In this document: one piece after another, positions 24,722 through 33,291 of the stretch | Layout of the letters: the number at the start of each line of letters is the position of its first letter | How positions within the stretch are numbered: the stretch's first letter is position 1 | Source of the DNA: an uncultured Eubacteriales bacterium | Lineage (GTDB): Bacteria; Bacillota; Clostridia; Oscillospirales; CAG-272 | DNA: 42,921 nt | Reading direction: 5' to 3' | Assembly (NCBI GenBank): GCA_934476315.1 | Contig: CAKSNQ010000012.1 | Coordinates: 1-42,921, forward strand | Program-made: the position numbers and the translations under genes | The notes under the pieces: generated by a model | Databases searched by the model: none | What the model saw: the letters and a program-made list of their open reading frames with translations, nothing else | What the model was told of the DNA's origin: nothing

Positions 24722-24860
24722 GGTGCGCCTCCTCTCGGGTGCCGCGGAGTATTTTCCCTCCCGGCAGGGCGGGGTGCGGTCGCGGCGACATTATTCCATA
24801 CTTATGCACATGGGTGACGTTGTATTCAGAACTTTGCCTGAAAAATTTGGTTGAGGGCGC

Positions 24861-24889
24861 TTGACAATCAAACGATGATGTTATATAAT
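24861..24889 (+). promoter_or_regulatory. Promoter of the DUF1836 gene
   Basis: Perfect TTGACA (24861-24866) and TATAAT (24884-24889) with 17-base spacing. Confidence 0.8.
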
Positions 24890-24942
24890 AGGAATGTGAA
24901 TTTACGCTCCGCCGCGCGGGGTAGGCAAAATCGGAGGCACTC

Positions 24943-25548
24943 ATGAAAATTTTGATTGAAAATACCATGATTCCGGGAACAATCCTGAGCCGGGAACAGA
25001 TGGACGGACTGACAGGCAAGGCATTTCTGAACCGCGTTTTTTACGTCAGCGACGGCGTGATGCTGGCTCAGATCCGCAAGATCGCGGGCATTGACGGTTC
25101 CACCCTGCAAAACTGGACCAAGCGCGGCTGGGTGGCAAGCTCCCCCTCCAAGCGCTATGACATGGATCAGGTGGCGCATATTCTGCTGATCAACATGCTC
25201 CGCTCCTGCGTCCAGCTCGACCGGATTGCGTGGCTTTTGCAGTACGTCAACGGTGACATCAACGACGAGAGCGACGACATCATCCGGGAGACCGAACTGT
25301 ATGATCTGATCTGCATGACGCTGGATCGGCTGGAATATGAGACGCTGTGCACTGGGCAGGTTATCTCCGGGGCGATTTCCGACGTCCTGCGGGGGTACAA
25401 TGAAACGGTGGTCGGCGCGCGCGAGCGGCTTGCCAATGCGCTGGAGATCATTGTCGGGTCGTACTGCGCCGCGCTGATTAAGCGGGGAGCGGACGCGCGC
25501 ATGGCGGTGCTGTCCGGCGAGGGAGGCGCGGAGAGCGCGCAGGCTTGA
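24943..25548 (+). CDS. DUF1836 protein, MerR-like helix-turn-helix
   Basis: A 201-residue protein of the DUF1836 family, a Firmicutes group with a MerR-like DNA-binding fold. The segment GVMLAQIRKIAGIDGSTLQN then WTKRGWVASSPSKRYDMDQV is the helix-turn-helix/wing unit (about residues 38-76). HILLINMLRSCVQLDRIAWL and the rest form a helical effector or dimer domain. Members are thought to be regulators, but targets are unknown. The ATG at 24943 follows AAAATCGGAGGCACTC, GGAGG being about 6 bases upstream. It is divergent from the M50 gene, and its own hairpins follow at 25606 and 25677. Confidence 0.86.
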   Translation: MKILIENTMIPGTILSREQMDGLTGKAFLNRVFYVSDGVMLAQIRKIAGIDGSTLQNWTKRGWVASSPSKRYDMDQVAHILLINMLRSCVQLDRIAWLLQYVNGDINDESDDIIRETELYDLICMTLDRLEYETLCTGQVISGAISDVLRGYNETVVGARERLANALEIIVGSYCAALIKRGADARMAVLSGEGGAESAQA

Positions 25549-25605
25549 CCGGGATGCGGGGGAGCTTTTCTGCGCTCTGAACCGAATCACAGGATGAATA
25601 AATTA

Positions 25606-25671
25606 AGACAATGCCGCACGATTCCGACGGTGCAGGCAAGTGCGCCCCCGACGGGTCGTGCGGCATTGTCT
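25606..25671. repeat. Long perfect inverted repeat downstream of the DUF1836 gene
   Basis: Sixteen-base arms AGACAATGCCGCACGA (25606-25621) and TCGTGCGGCATTGTCT (25656-25671) enclose 34 bases. No T-run follows on either side, so it is not a standard terminator. It sits 5 bases from the next hairpin. Confidence 0.7.
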
Positions 25672-25676
25672 ATGAT

Positions 25677-25718
25677 AAATTCGGGGCTGTCGCGCATGAG
25701 GGACAGCCCCGAATTTTA
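25677..25718. terminator. Bidirectional terminator between DUF1836 gene and glmS
   Basis: Fifteen-base perfect arms AAATTCGGGGCTGTC (25677-25691) and GACAGCCCCGAATTT (25701-25715 within one base), with A/T ends on both sides. It serves both convergent genes. Confidence 0.85.
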
Positions 25719-25725
25719 TATGTGC

Positions 25726-27561
25726 TTATTCGACAGTGACGGATTTGGCGAGGTTACGCGGCTTGTCGATACTGCATCCGCGCAAAACCGCGACGTGGTA
25801 AGCGAAAAGCTGTGCGACGGTCGCGGCGAGAATGGGGAGCGCCATGTCGTCCGCGCCCGGCAGGGCGAATACAAATTCCGCCTCGTTCGTCGCGCACGGC
25901 GACATTCCCTCGCGGCAAATCAGAAAGACCCGCGCGCCGCGCGTAATGACCTCGCGCATGTTGCTCAGCGTCTTTTCCGCGATGTCCTGCCGCGTCAGGA
26001 GTGTCACCACGGGCGTTCCCTCGTCGATCAGGGAGATGGTGCCGTGCTTCAGCTCGCCCGCGGCGTACGCCTCGGCGTGAATGTAGGAGATTTCCTTGAG
26101 TTTGAGTGCCGACTCCATGGCGATGTAGGCATCGACGCTCCGCCCGATGAAGAAGACATCTGACGCCCGGTGGAGTGCCTTTGCCACGGACAAAATTTCC
26201 TCGTCGCGTGCCAGCACCTCATCGATGGCGGCAGGCAGGCGGTGCAGAAGCGCCTCGGTCATGCGCACCAGAAGCGGCTTTTCGATTGTTCCCCGGACAT
26301 CCGCAAGCCAGAGTGTGAACAGCGCGAGCAGGGAGGTCTGGACGGTGTACGCCTTGGTGCTGGCGACCGAAATTTCGGGACCGGCGTAGGTGTAGATCAC
26401 GTCGTCCGTCTCGCGCGCGATGGACGACGCGAGGACGTTGACGAAGCTGAGCGTATAGATGCCCCGCGCCTTGGCAAGGCGCACCGCCGCCAGCGTGTCC
26501 GCCGTCTCGCCCGACTGGGAAATGACAAAGACCGCAGAGGTCGGCTCAAGGATGGGGTTGTCGTAGCGGAACTCGGAGGCAATCTCCACCGTGACGGGGA
26601 TGGAAACGTAGCGTTCGAGCAGATATTTTGCATACAGTCCCGCGTGCATGGCGGTGCCGCAGGCGACGATGTGGATCGAGGTCAGCGTGCGCAGGCGCGG
26701 GATGTCCGAAATCTCGGGGGAAAAGTCGGGAACCGTGTCCGGAACCCGCGGGTGGAGCGTGCGCGTCACCGCGTCCGCCTCCTCGTGGATCTCTTTAATC
26801 ATGAAGTGATCGTACCCGCCCAGCTCGGCGCTTCTGGTGTCGAAATTGGCGACCAGCACGGGCTTTTCAATGGGGCACATGGCGGCGTCGTAGACCGTGA
26901 ATCCGCGTCGGTCGGCGTGAACGGTCTCCCCGTCCTCCAGAAGCACGTACCGATTGGTTTCGGACAAAAACGCCGTGATGTCCGACGCGATATAGGTTCC
27001 CGTGGGGCTGACGCCGACGAGCAGAGGGCTGTCCCGGCGGGTGCCGAAAATTTCATTTTTGCGGTCGTCGAACAGGATGCCGAACGCGAACGAGCCGCGC
27101 ATCATCGCCGTTGCCGCGCGGATGGCGCCGAGCGGGTCGTGGCAGGTGCGGTAGCAGGAGTCGATCAGCGCAGCCGCCACCTCGGTGTCGGTCTCCGACC
27201 GGAAGGTGTACCCTTGCGCGATCAGCTCGTTTTTCAGCTCGCGATAATTTTCAATGATGCCGTTGTGGACAAGCGTTACCTGCCCCGCGCGTTGCGGGTG
27301 GGCGTTGGTGTCGGACGGCTCCCCGTGCGTTGCCCAACGGGTGTGCGCGATGCCGCAGACCCCGCGCGGCTGTTTGCCGCTCTCCCGGATGCGCGCCGCC
27401 AGCGCGTCAATGCCGCCCTTGGTACGGATGACGTGAACGCCGTCCTCCTCAAAGGTCGCCTCTCCCGCGGAGTCGTACCCGCGGTATTCCAGTTTATAAA
27501 GCCCGGACAGCAGTTTATCCGGGCAGGCGGTATCGCCTGTATAGCCGATGATCCCACACAT
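25726..27561 (-). CDS. glmS: Glutamine-fructose-6-phosphate aminotransferase (isomerizing)
   Basis: A 611-residue cytosolic enzyme making glucosamine-6-phosphate from fructose-6-phosphate and glutamine, the first step to UDP-GlcNAc. The N-terminal class II glutaminase domain starts MCGIIGYTGDTACPDKLL, where the Cys becomes the N-terminal nucleophile after Met removal, with HTRWATHGEPSDTNAHPQ. Two SIS domains follow (SQSGETADTLAAVRLAKA; ELKHGTISLIDEGTPVV) and the canonical end CSIDKPRNLAKSVTVE. The start at 27561 is certain from the Cys requirement; GGAGG lies 10 bases upstream. It is preceded by glmM, 120 bases away; that gap has no glmS ribozyme core. The length matches the family. Confidence 0.97.
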   Translation of the reverse strand: MCGIIGYTGDTACPDKLLSGLYKLEYRGYDSAGEATFEEDGVHVIRTKGGIDALAARIRESGKQPRGVCGIAHTRWATHGEPSDTNAHPQRAGQVTLVHNGIIENYRELKNELIAQGYTFRSETDTEVAAALIDSCYRTCHDPLGAIRAATAMMRGSFAFGILFDDRKNEIFGTRRDSPLLVGVSPTGTYIASDITAFLSETNRYVLLEDGETVHADRRGFTVYDAAMCPIEKPVLVANFDTRSAELGGYDHFMIKEIHEEADAVTRTLHPRVPDTVPDFSPEISDIPRLRTLTSIHIVACGTAMHAGLYAKYLLERYVSIPVTVEIASEFRYDNPILEPTSAVFVISQSGETADTLAAVRLAKARGIYTLSFVNVLASSIARETDDVIYTYAGPEISVASTKAYTVQTSLLALFTLWLADVRGTIEKPLLVRMTEALLHRLPAAIDEVLARDEEILSVAKALHRASDVFFIGRSVDAYIAMESALKLKEISYIHAEAYAAGELKHGTISLIDEGTPVVTLLTRQDIAEKTLSNMREVITRGARVFLICREGMSPCATNEAEFVFALPGADDMALPILAATVAQLFAYHVAVLRGCSIDKPRNLAKSVTVE

Positions 27562-27681
27562 AATCTCGTTTCCTCCGATGCGCGTTATGGTTGTATCGAG
27601 CGCACTTCCCGACCGCACACCCGTGCAGGCGTGCGGCATTCCTGTCTGATCTTCCGATTCTGTTCCCCGGGCGGGGGTTTT

Positions 27682-29313
27682 TCAGCCGTGTTCCTCGCCG
27701 AGCACGTATCCCGCCTCGCAGAGGACGTTGTAGAGCACCTCCGCGTAGGTCTCGCACTGGCGTTCGCTGTCACATTCTACGAGAATCCGGATGACGGATT
27801 CCGTGCCGCTCGGATGGAGCAGGACTCTGCCGCCGTTCCCGAGCGCTTCGTTGATGTGTCCGGCGGCATCGGTGACGCGGGGGTCGGCGACGGCAGCCGC
27901 TTTGTCCCGCACGCGCACGTTCCGGACGATGTGCGGGTACAGATGCGCGCCCTGCGCCAGCTGTGAGAGGGGGTGCTTGGTGTCGCAGACCTCCTCTGCA
28001 ATCATGATGGCGCTCAGGAGAGCGTCGCCCGTGGAGGCGTATTTTTTGAGAATGATATGCCCGGTCGGTTCGCCACCGAGCGAATAGCCGTGCTCCTGCA
28101 TGCGGTCATAGACAAAGCGGTCGCCGACGGCGGTGCGCTCGCAGTGAATGCCGAGGTGCGCGAGCGAGGCGGCAAGCCCGCTGTTGGACATGACGGTCGT
28201 CACAACGGTGTCGCCCTCCAGCATGTCGCGGTTTTTCAGGCGGTGCGCGAGGATGTACAGAATGGTGTCGCCGTCCAGAATCTGTCCGTTTTCGTCCACG
28301 GCGATACAGCGGTCGGCGTCGCCGTCAAAGGCAAAGCCCATGTCCAGATGCTGTTCGCGCACGACGCGGGACAATTCCTGCGGGTGGGTCGAGCCGCAGT
28401 CGCGGTTGACGTTCAGACCGTCCGGCTCGGCGTTGATGACGGTCAGCTGTGCGCCGAGGGCGCCGAACACCGCGCGGGCGATGTTCCACGCCGCGCCGTT
28501 GGCGCAGTCCAGCCCGATGCGGAGCTTGCGGTAGGAATTGGACGCCACCGAAATCAGGTAGCCTATGTAACGGTTGCGCCCGGACACGTAGTCGATGATG
28601 CAACCCATTTTCTCACGCCGCGCCAGCGGCAGCTCGCCTGTCGGAATGCCGAGCGCAATCGTGTCATTATCAATATACGCTTCGATGAGTGCGATTGTGC
28701 GGTCGTCGAGCTTTTCTCCGTGCGCGTTGAAAATTTTGATGCCGTTGTCGTAGTAGGGGTTATGTGAGGCGGTAATCATGATGCCGCAGTCAAAGCCGTC
28801 CTGCCGGGTCACATAAGGGACGCCGGGGGTGGTTGTGACGTGGAGCATGTAGGCGTCCGCGCCCGACGCGACGATGCCCGCCACCAGCGCGTATTCCAGC
28901 ATGTAGCTGGAACGGCGCGTGTCTTTACCGACCACGAGGCGGGGGCGGTAGCCGGGCTTGTTGCACCCGGCGAGGGGGCTGGCGAAATACCATCCGAGGA
29001 ATCTTCCGATGCGGTACGCCTGCTCCGAGGTCGGGCTGATGTTCGCCTCGCCACGGAAGCCGTCAGTGCCGAAATATTTGCCCGCGGCGCGTACTTCCGC
29101 GCGGGGCTTGCGCTCTACGCTTCCGCGCAGAAAATCGTCGGTCGTGACGTGAAAAATATCCGAGATCATAAGGACCTTGTCAATCTGGGGGAGCGCCTGA
29201 TCCATTTCCCACTTGGACACCGATTGCCGGGAGACGCCAAGCGCTTCCGCGAGCTGTTCCTGGGAGAGACCCGCCGCGGTGCGCAGGTGGGCAATCTTCT
29301 TTCCGATGGTCAT
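27682..29313 (-). CDS. glmM: Phosphoglucosamine mutase with N-terminal XRE helix-turn-helix domain
   Basis: A 543-residue protein. Residues 1-65 are a typical XRE/Cro-type domain (IAHLRTAAGLSQEQLAEALG, recognition helix VSRQSVSKWE, then VLMISDIFHVTTDDFLRG). After a short linker, residues 78-543 are a complete GlmM: KYFGTDGFRGEAN, the phosphoserine loop TASHNP (Ser183), the Mg2+ loop DGDADR (330-335), the sugar loop GGEPTGH and the phosphate loop HPSGTE (500-505; usually RPSGTE). GlmM converts GlcN-6-P to GlcN-1-P. No in-frame start codon exists at the usual GlmM N terminus, so the fusion is real at the DNA level. AAAGGA is about 11 bases before the start. Upstream of glmS, probably co-transcribed. 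Confidence 0.93.
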   Translation of the reverse strand: MTIGKKIAHLRTAAGLSQEQLAEALGVSRQSVSKWEMDQALPQIDKVLMISDIFHVTTDDFLRGSVERKPRAEVRAAGKYFGTDGFRGEANISPTSEQAYRIGRFLGWYFASPLAGCNKPGYRPRLVVGKDTRRSSYMLEYALVAGIVASGADAYMLHVTTTPGVPYVTRQDGFDCGIMITASHNPYYDNGIKIFNAHGEKLDDRTIALIEAYIDNDTIALGIPTGELPLARREKMGCIIDYVSGRNRYIGYLISVASNSYRKLRIGLDCANGAAWNIARAVFGALGAQLTVINAEPDGLNVNRDCGSTHPQELSRVVREQHLDMGFAFDGDADRCIAVDENGQILDGDTILYILAHRLKNRDMLEGDTVVTTVMSNSGLAASLAHLGIHCERTAVGDRFVYDRMQEHGYSLGGEPTGHIILKKYASTGDALLSAIMIAEEVCDTKHPLSQLAQGAHLYPHIVRNVRVRDKAAAVADPRVTDAAGHINEALGNGGRVLLHPSGTESVIRILVECDSERQCETYAEVLYNVLCEAGYVLGEEHG

Positions 29314-29406
29314 ATATCCGTCCGTCCTTTACCTTGATACGGTGGGGCATGCCTCCCGTTCCTCGCACGGCTTCCCGCGCAAAAGGGGCATCCCCCCCTA
29401 TCATGT

Positions 29407-29435
29407 ATTGTAGCAGATTTTCCGGCGCTTTGCAA
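29407..29435 (-). promoter_or_regulatory. glmM-glmS promoter
   Basis: On the minus strand TTGCAA (29430-29435) and TACAAT (29407-29412) are separated by 17 bases. Confidence 0.68.
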
Positions 29436-29638
29436 GCAACCCGACATATTAATTTTGCGCAACCTATGGTTGCAATTTGCGGCAATTCCAGGTAGACACA
29501 GTAAATTTCAGAAATATTCTTCCGAAAAGACAACCGAAATTGGCGAAAACGGAGTGAGCAAAAAGCCGGAGGGGAGGGGAACGCAAAACCCCCGTTCTCT
29601 CCGGCATAGGGCGGGGGAGGACGGGGGGATGCGTTAAA
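29436..29638. other. Gap between the glmM promoter and the feoAB terminator
   Basis: No gene is seen. It contains a small perfect hairpin GCAACC-TAT-GGTTGC (29459-29473) and a GC-rich stretch with imperfect pairing, GGGAACG with CGTTCTC (about 29576-29600). Confidence 0.4.
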
Positions 29639-29668
29639 CGCCAGACGTTGAACACTCAACGTCTGGCG
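29639..29668 (-). terminator. Hairpin downstream of feoAB
   Basis: A perfect 13-bp stem CGCCAGACGTTGA (29639-29651) with TCAACGTCTGGCG (29656-29668), loop ACAC. On the minus strand only TTTAA follows, so termination may be weak or factor-assisted. Confidence 0.6.
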
Positions 29669-29706
29669 CGAATCGGCAACCGGAGGACAACAGGCGACGG
29701 GGCGCG

Positions 29707-32058
29707 TCAGCCGCCGAGCGCCTGCGCGATCAGGTGCACGAGCAGGGCGCAGACCCACGCGATCGAGCACTGAAAGACGACCATGCCCGCCGCCCAGCGT
29801 CTGCCCAATTCCCGCCGGACGCTGGCGATCGCCGCGACGCAGGGGGTGTACAACAGGCAGAACACCAGAAGAGCCGCCGCGCCCGCCGGCGCGATCAGCT
29901 CGGTCAGAAGCGTGCCGCCCAGCAGAATCTCCAGCGTGGCGACGACGCTTTCCTTTGCCATAAATCCGGTGAGCAGTGCGGTCGAGATCTGCCAGCGCCC
30001 GAATCCGAGCGGGGCGAAGATCGGGGCGATCGCACCGGCGATGGCGGCAAGCATGCTGTCCGCCGGATCGACGGGCATGAGGCGGGCGTCAAAGGTTTGC
30101 AGAAACCACACGACGATCGAGGCGAGGAAAATGATGGTGAAGGCGCGGGTGAGAAAATCCTTGGCTTTTTCCCAGAGGAGCTGGGCGACGTTTTTGATGC
30201 TCGGCATGCGGTAGTTCGGGAGTTCCATGACGAACGGCACCGCCTCACCGCAAAACAATGTGCGCTTGGTGAGGAGGGCGGTCAGAATTCCGACCAGGAT
30301 GCCGAGAAAATACAGTCCGATCATGATCAGCCCGCTGTATTTCGGGAAGAAAGCGTGGGCAAGAAAGCCGTAGACGGGGAGCTTGGCGGTACAGCTCATG
30401 AACGGCGTGAGCATGACGGTCATTTTGCGGTCGCGCGCCGAGGAGAGGGTGCGCGTCGCCATGACACCGGGGACGGTACAGCCGAAGCCGATCAGCATGG
30501 GGACGATGCTGCGTCCCGACAGTCCGATGCGGCGGAGCGGCTTATCCATGACAAAGGCGATGCGCGCCATGTAGCCGCTGTCCTCCAGGAGCGACAGGAA
30601 GAAAAACAGCAGGACGATGATGGGCAGAAAGCTCAGAATACTGCCTACGCCGCCGAAGATACCGTTCACGATCAGTGACCGCAGGACGCTGTTGACGCCC
30701 CAGGCGCCGAGCGCGCCGTCCACGAGGACTGTCAGCGCGTCAATGCCCCGACCAAGGAGGGTCTGAAGCGCGGCGCCGATCACCTGAAAGGTCAGCACGA
30801 AAATGAGCGCCATGATGCCGACAAAGGCGGGGAGCGCGGTGTATTTTCCGGTCAGAAAGCGGTCAATGCGGCGACTGCGGGCGTGCTCGCGGCTCTCCTT
30901 CGGCTTCTTGACGGTGCGGTCGCACAGCGCGCCGATGAAGGAAAACCGCGCGTCGGCGACGGCGGCGGCGCGGTCCAGCCCGCGCTCCTGCTCCATCTGG
31001 CAGATGATATGTTCGATGGTATCCTTCTCGTTCTGCGTCAGCCCGAGTGCCTCCAGCACCAGCGGATCGCCCTCCACCAGCTTGCTTGCCGCGAACCGTA
31101 CGGGGATGTCCGCCCGGGTCGCGTGATCCTCAATCAGGTGCATGATGCTGTGAATACAGCGGTGCAGAGCGCCGCCGGCGGCGTCCTTGTCGCAGAAATC
31201 CGTGCGCCCGGGGCGCTCGCGATACTGTGCGACGTGCAGAGCGTGGCGCACCAGTTCATCGACGCCCTCGTTCTTCGCCGCCGAGATGGGCACGACGGGG
31301 ATGCCGAGCGCGGCTTCCATTTCATTGATGTCCACACTGCCGCCGCCTCCGCGCAACTCGTCCATCATATTGAGGGCGAGAACCATGGGGACGTTCAGCT
31401 CCATGAGTTGAAGCGTCAGGGTGAGGTTGCGCTCAATGTTGGTGGCGTCCACGATGTTGATGATGCCCGCGGGGTGTTCCTCAAGCAGATAGCGGCGGGA
31501 GACGATCTCCTCGCTGCTGTACGGCGAGAGCGAGTAAATGCCGGGCAGGTCGGTCACAAGCGTGTCGGCGTGCCCGCGGATGGCGCCGCTTTTCTGATCG
31601 ACGGTGACACCGGGGAAGTTGCCGACGTGCTGATTGGCGCCGGTCAACTGGTTGAACAGCGTGGTCTTGCCGCAGTTCTGGTTGCCTGCCAGCGCGAATG
31701 TCAGCAGTGTTCCGCGCGGGAGCGGCGGCTGATCGGTATGGACGTGGTAGCGACCGTCCTCGCCCAGTCCCGGATGTTCCCGCTCCGGACGGTTCGTCCA
31801 GATCTGTCGGGGGGCGGGCGTCGGCTCCGCGGCGACGGCGGGCTCGACCTCGATCTGCTCGGCGTCCGAGAGACGCAGGGTCAGCTCATACCCGTGGATG
31901 CGAAGCTCCATCGGGTCGCCCATGGGGGCGTATTTGACAACGGTGACAAGCGCGCCGGGAATGACGCCCATGTCGAGAAAATGACGGCGCAACGCACCCT
32001 CGCCGCCGACGACGGTGATGATGGCGCTCTCGCCCGGCTTGAGTTGTTTCAGAGTCAT
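29707..32058 (-). CDS. feoB: Ferrous iron transporter, FeoA-FeoB fusion
   Basis: A 783-residue Fe2+ uptake protein. Residues 1-75 are a FeoA SH3-like domain (MTLKQLKPGESAIITVVGG, then LDMGVIPGALVTVVKYAPMG). After a Pro-rich linker, the FeoB G domain starts at about 118: G1 GNQNCGKTT (125-133), G2 region NFPGVTVDQKSG, G3 DLPGIYSLSP (170-179) and G4 NMMD. The membrane part has Gate motifs (GIFGGVGSILSFLPIIVLLF; GFGCTVPGVMATRTL) and CLLYTPCVAAIASVRRELG. FeoA is normally a separate protein; fusions are known in some anaerobes. The start at 32058 has GGAGG 5 bases upstream. It lies 98 bases after hprK and may share its transcript. Iron-dependent control by a DtxR-type regulator is a plausible inference only. 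Confidence 0.95.
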   Translation of the reverse strand: MTLKQLKPGESAIITVVGGEGALRRHFLDMGVIPGALVTVVKYAPMGDPMELRIHGYELTLRLSDAEQIEVEPAVAAEPTPAPRQIWTNRPEREHPGLGEDGRYHVHTDQPPLPRGTLLTFALAGNQNCGKTTLFNQLTGANQHVGNFPGVTVDQKSGAIRGHADTLVTDLPGIYSLSPYSSEEIVSRRYLLEEHPAGIINIVDATNIERNLTLTLQLMELNVPMVLALNMMDELRGGGGSVDINEMEAALGIPVVPISAAKNEGVDELVRHALHVAQYRERPGRTDFCDKDAAGGALHRCIHSIMHLIEDHATRADIPVRFAASKLVEGDPLVLEALGLTQNEKDTIEHIICQMEQERGLDRAAAVADARFSFIGALCDRTVKKPKESREHARSRRIDRFLTGKYTALPAFVGIMALIFVLTFQVIGAALQTLLGRGIDALTVLVDGALGAWGVNSVLRSLIVNGIFGGVGSILSFLPIIVLLFFFLSLLEDSGYMARIAFVMDKPLRRIGLSGRSIVPMLIGFGCTVPGVMATRTLSSARDRKMTVMLTPFMSCTAKLPVYGFLAHAFFPKYSGLIMIGLYFLGILVGILTALLTKRTLFCGEAVPFVMELPNYRMPSIKNVAQLLWEKAKDFLTRAFTIIFLASIVVWFLQTFDARLMPVDPADSMLAAIAGAIAPIFAPLGFGRWQISTALLTGFMAKESVVATLEILLGGTLLTELIAPAGAAALLVFCLLYTPCVAAIASVRRELGRRWAAGMVVFQCSIAWVCALLVHLIAQALGG

Positions 32059-32156
32059 AAGATCCTCCGGATGAAAATATGTGGCGAGGGGCGGTCGGCA
32101 AAGTGCGACAGCCCCCGGACGGATGATGGGAAGTCGTTTTTCCGAAGATCGTCCGG

Positions 32157-33089
32157 TTATTGCAGACCCATCTGCCCCATCAGGCGCTTGTTGAATTCCT
32201 CGGCGGTGTTGTAGCCCATGCGCTTCTGGCGGTTGTTCATGGCGGCGATCTCCAGAATGATGGCGAGGTTGCGCCCCGGGCGCACGGGAATGGTGATGGC
32301 GGGGATGTCCAGCCCGAGCAGATTGACCTTCTGGTCCTCCAGCCCCAGCCGATCGTACATCTTGCCCTGCACCCACGACTCCAGAATAATCACCAGGTCA
32401 ACGCCCTGCGTGTCCTTGACCGCGCCCATACCGAACAGGCGGCGGACGTCGATGATGCCGATGCCGCGCAGCTCGACGTAGTGCCGGATGATCTCGGGGG
32501 CGGAGCCGACCAGCCGGACGGCGGACACCCGCTTGATCTCCACGGCGTCGTCCGCGATGAGGCGGTGCCCGCGCTTGACCAGCTCAATAGCGGTCTCGCT
32601 CTTGCCGATGCCGCTGTCGCCGAGGATAAGGATTCCCTCGCCGTACACCTCGACAAACACACCGTGCCGCGTAATGCGGGGCGCGAGATGAACGTTGAGC
32701 GAGGCGATCATCGCCGCCATCGCGGGGCTTGTTTTTTCCTTGGTGCGGAACAGCGGAACGTCAAATTCGCGGCAGTAGCGCTCCATGTCGGGGAAGATTT
32801 CCAGCCCCGAGGTAAACAGAATGGCGACGGGGCGCGCTGCGACGAAATTGCGGATGCGTAGGGTTCGTTCCTCATCGCGCAGGGAACGCAGATAATGCGA
32901 TTCGGCGTTGCCGATCATCTGAATCCGCGCGCCCTCGAACAGCTCGAAAAAGCCGGAGAGCGCCAGTCCCGGACGGCTGACCTCGGGGGTTGTGATCTGA
33001 ATGGTATCGTAGTGCTCGGGTAGGTGGATTTTCTCCCACGCAAATTCGTCAGCCAGTGTGGAAAGGGGAATGGAATAATTTTCAGACAT
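32157..33089 (-). CDS. hprK: HPr kinase/phosphorylase
   Basis: A 310-residue bifunctional enzyme that phosphorylates HPr at Ser46 and removes that phosphate, the metabolic sensor for carbon catabolite control in Firmicutes. The N-terminal domain (1-130) is followed by the catalytic core: HGVFVEVYGEGILILGDSGI split at Walker A GDSGIGKS (157-164), RGHRLIADDAVEI and the signature VELRGIGIIDVRRLFGMGAV. The C terminus ends NNRQKRMGYNTAEEFNKRL. The length matches the family (about 310). The start at 33089 has AAGGAG 7 bases upstream. It is divergent from holB. Confidence 0.96.
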   Translation of the reverse strand: MSENYSIPLSTLADEFAWEKIHLPEHYDTIQITTPEVSRPGLALSGFFELFEGARIQMIGNAESHYLRSLRDEERTLRIRNFVAARPVAILFTSGLEIFPDMERYCREFDVPLFRTKEKTSPAMAAMIASLNVHLAPRITRHGVFVEVYGEGILILGDSGIGKSETAIELVKRGHRLIADDAVEIKRVSAVRLVGSAPEIIRHYVELRGIGIIDVRRLFGMGAVKDTQGVDLVIILESWVQGKMYDRLGLEDQKVNLLGLDIPAITIPVRPGRNLAIILEIAAMNNRQKRMGYNTAEEFNKRLMGQMGLQ

Positions 33090-33148
33090 GGCACAGCTCC
33101 TTTTCGGATTCCGGGTTTCGCGGCGACATCCGCCGCGGGATTGCCCAC

Positions 33149-33177
33149 AGTATACCACATTTTTCCCTTTGTGTCCA
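33149..33177 (-). promoter_or_regulatory. hprK promoter
   Basis: On the minus strand TGGACA (33172-33177) and TATACT (33149-33154) are separated by 17 bases. The leader contains the perfect hairpin CGCGGCG-ACATC-CGCCGCG. Confidence 0.62.
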
Positions 33178-33226
33178 TAGCCCCGCTCAATTTTGTCAAA
33201 TTTCCCGCGCGAACGGAGTGAATCGC

Positions 33227-33255
33227 TTGACAGACCGGGGTTTGTCTGTTATAAT
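33227..33255 (+). promoter_or_regulatory. holB-cluster promoter
   Basis: Perfect TTGACA (33227-33232) and TATAAT (33250-33255), 17-base spacer. The spacer starts GACCGGGGT, matching the pepT promoter at the same position. Confidence 0.8.
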
Positions 33256-33291
33256 GTAAAATGTATTGTTATAGGCAGAGGAGGGGTGTGC

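Noticed and set aside
26170..27966. An open frame of about 598 codons on the plus strand opposite glmS and glmM
   Set aside because: It runs across the glmS-glmM gap with no motif or ribosome site; it is an antisense shadow.
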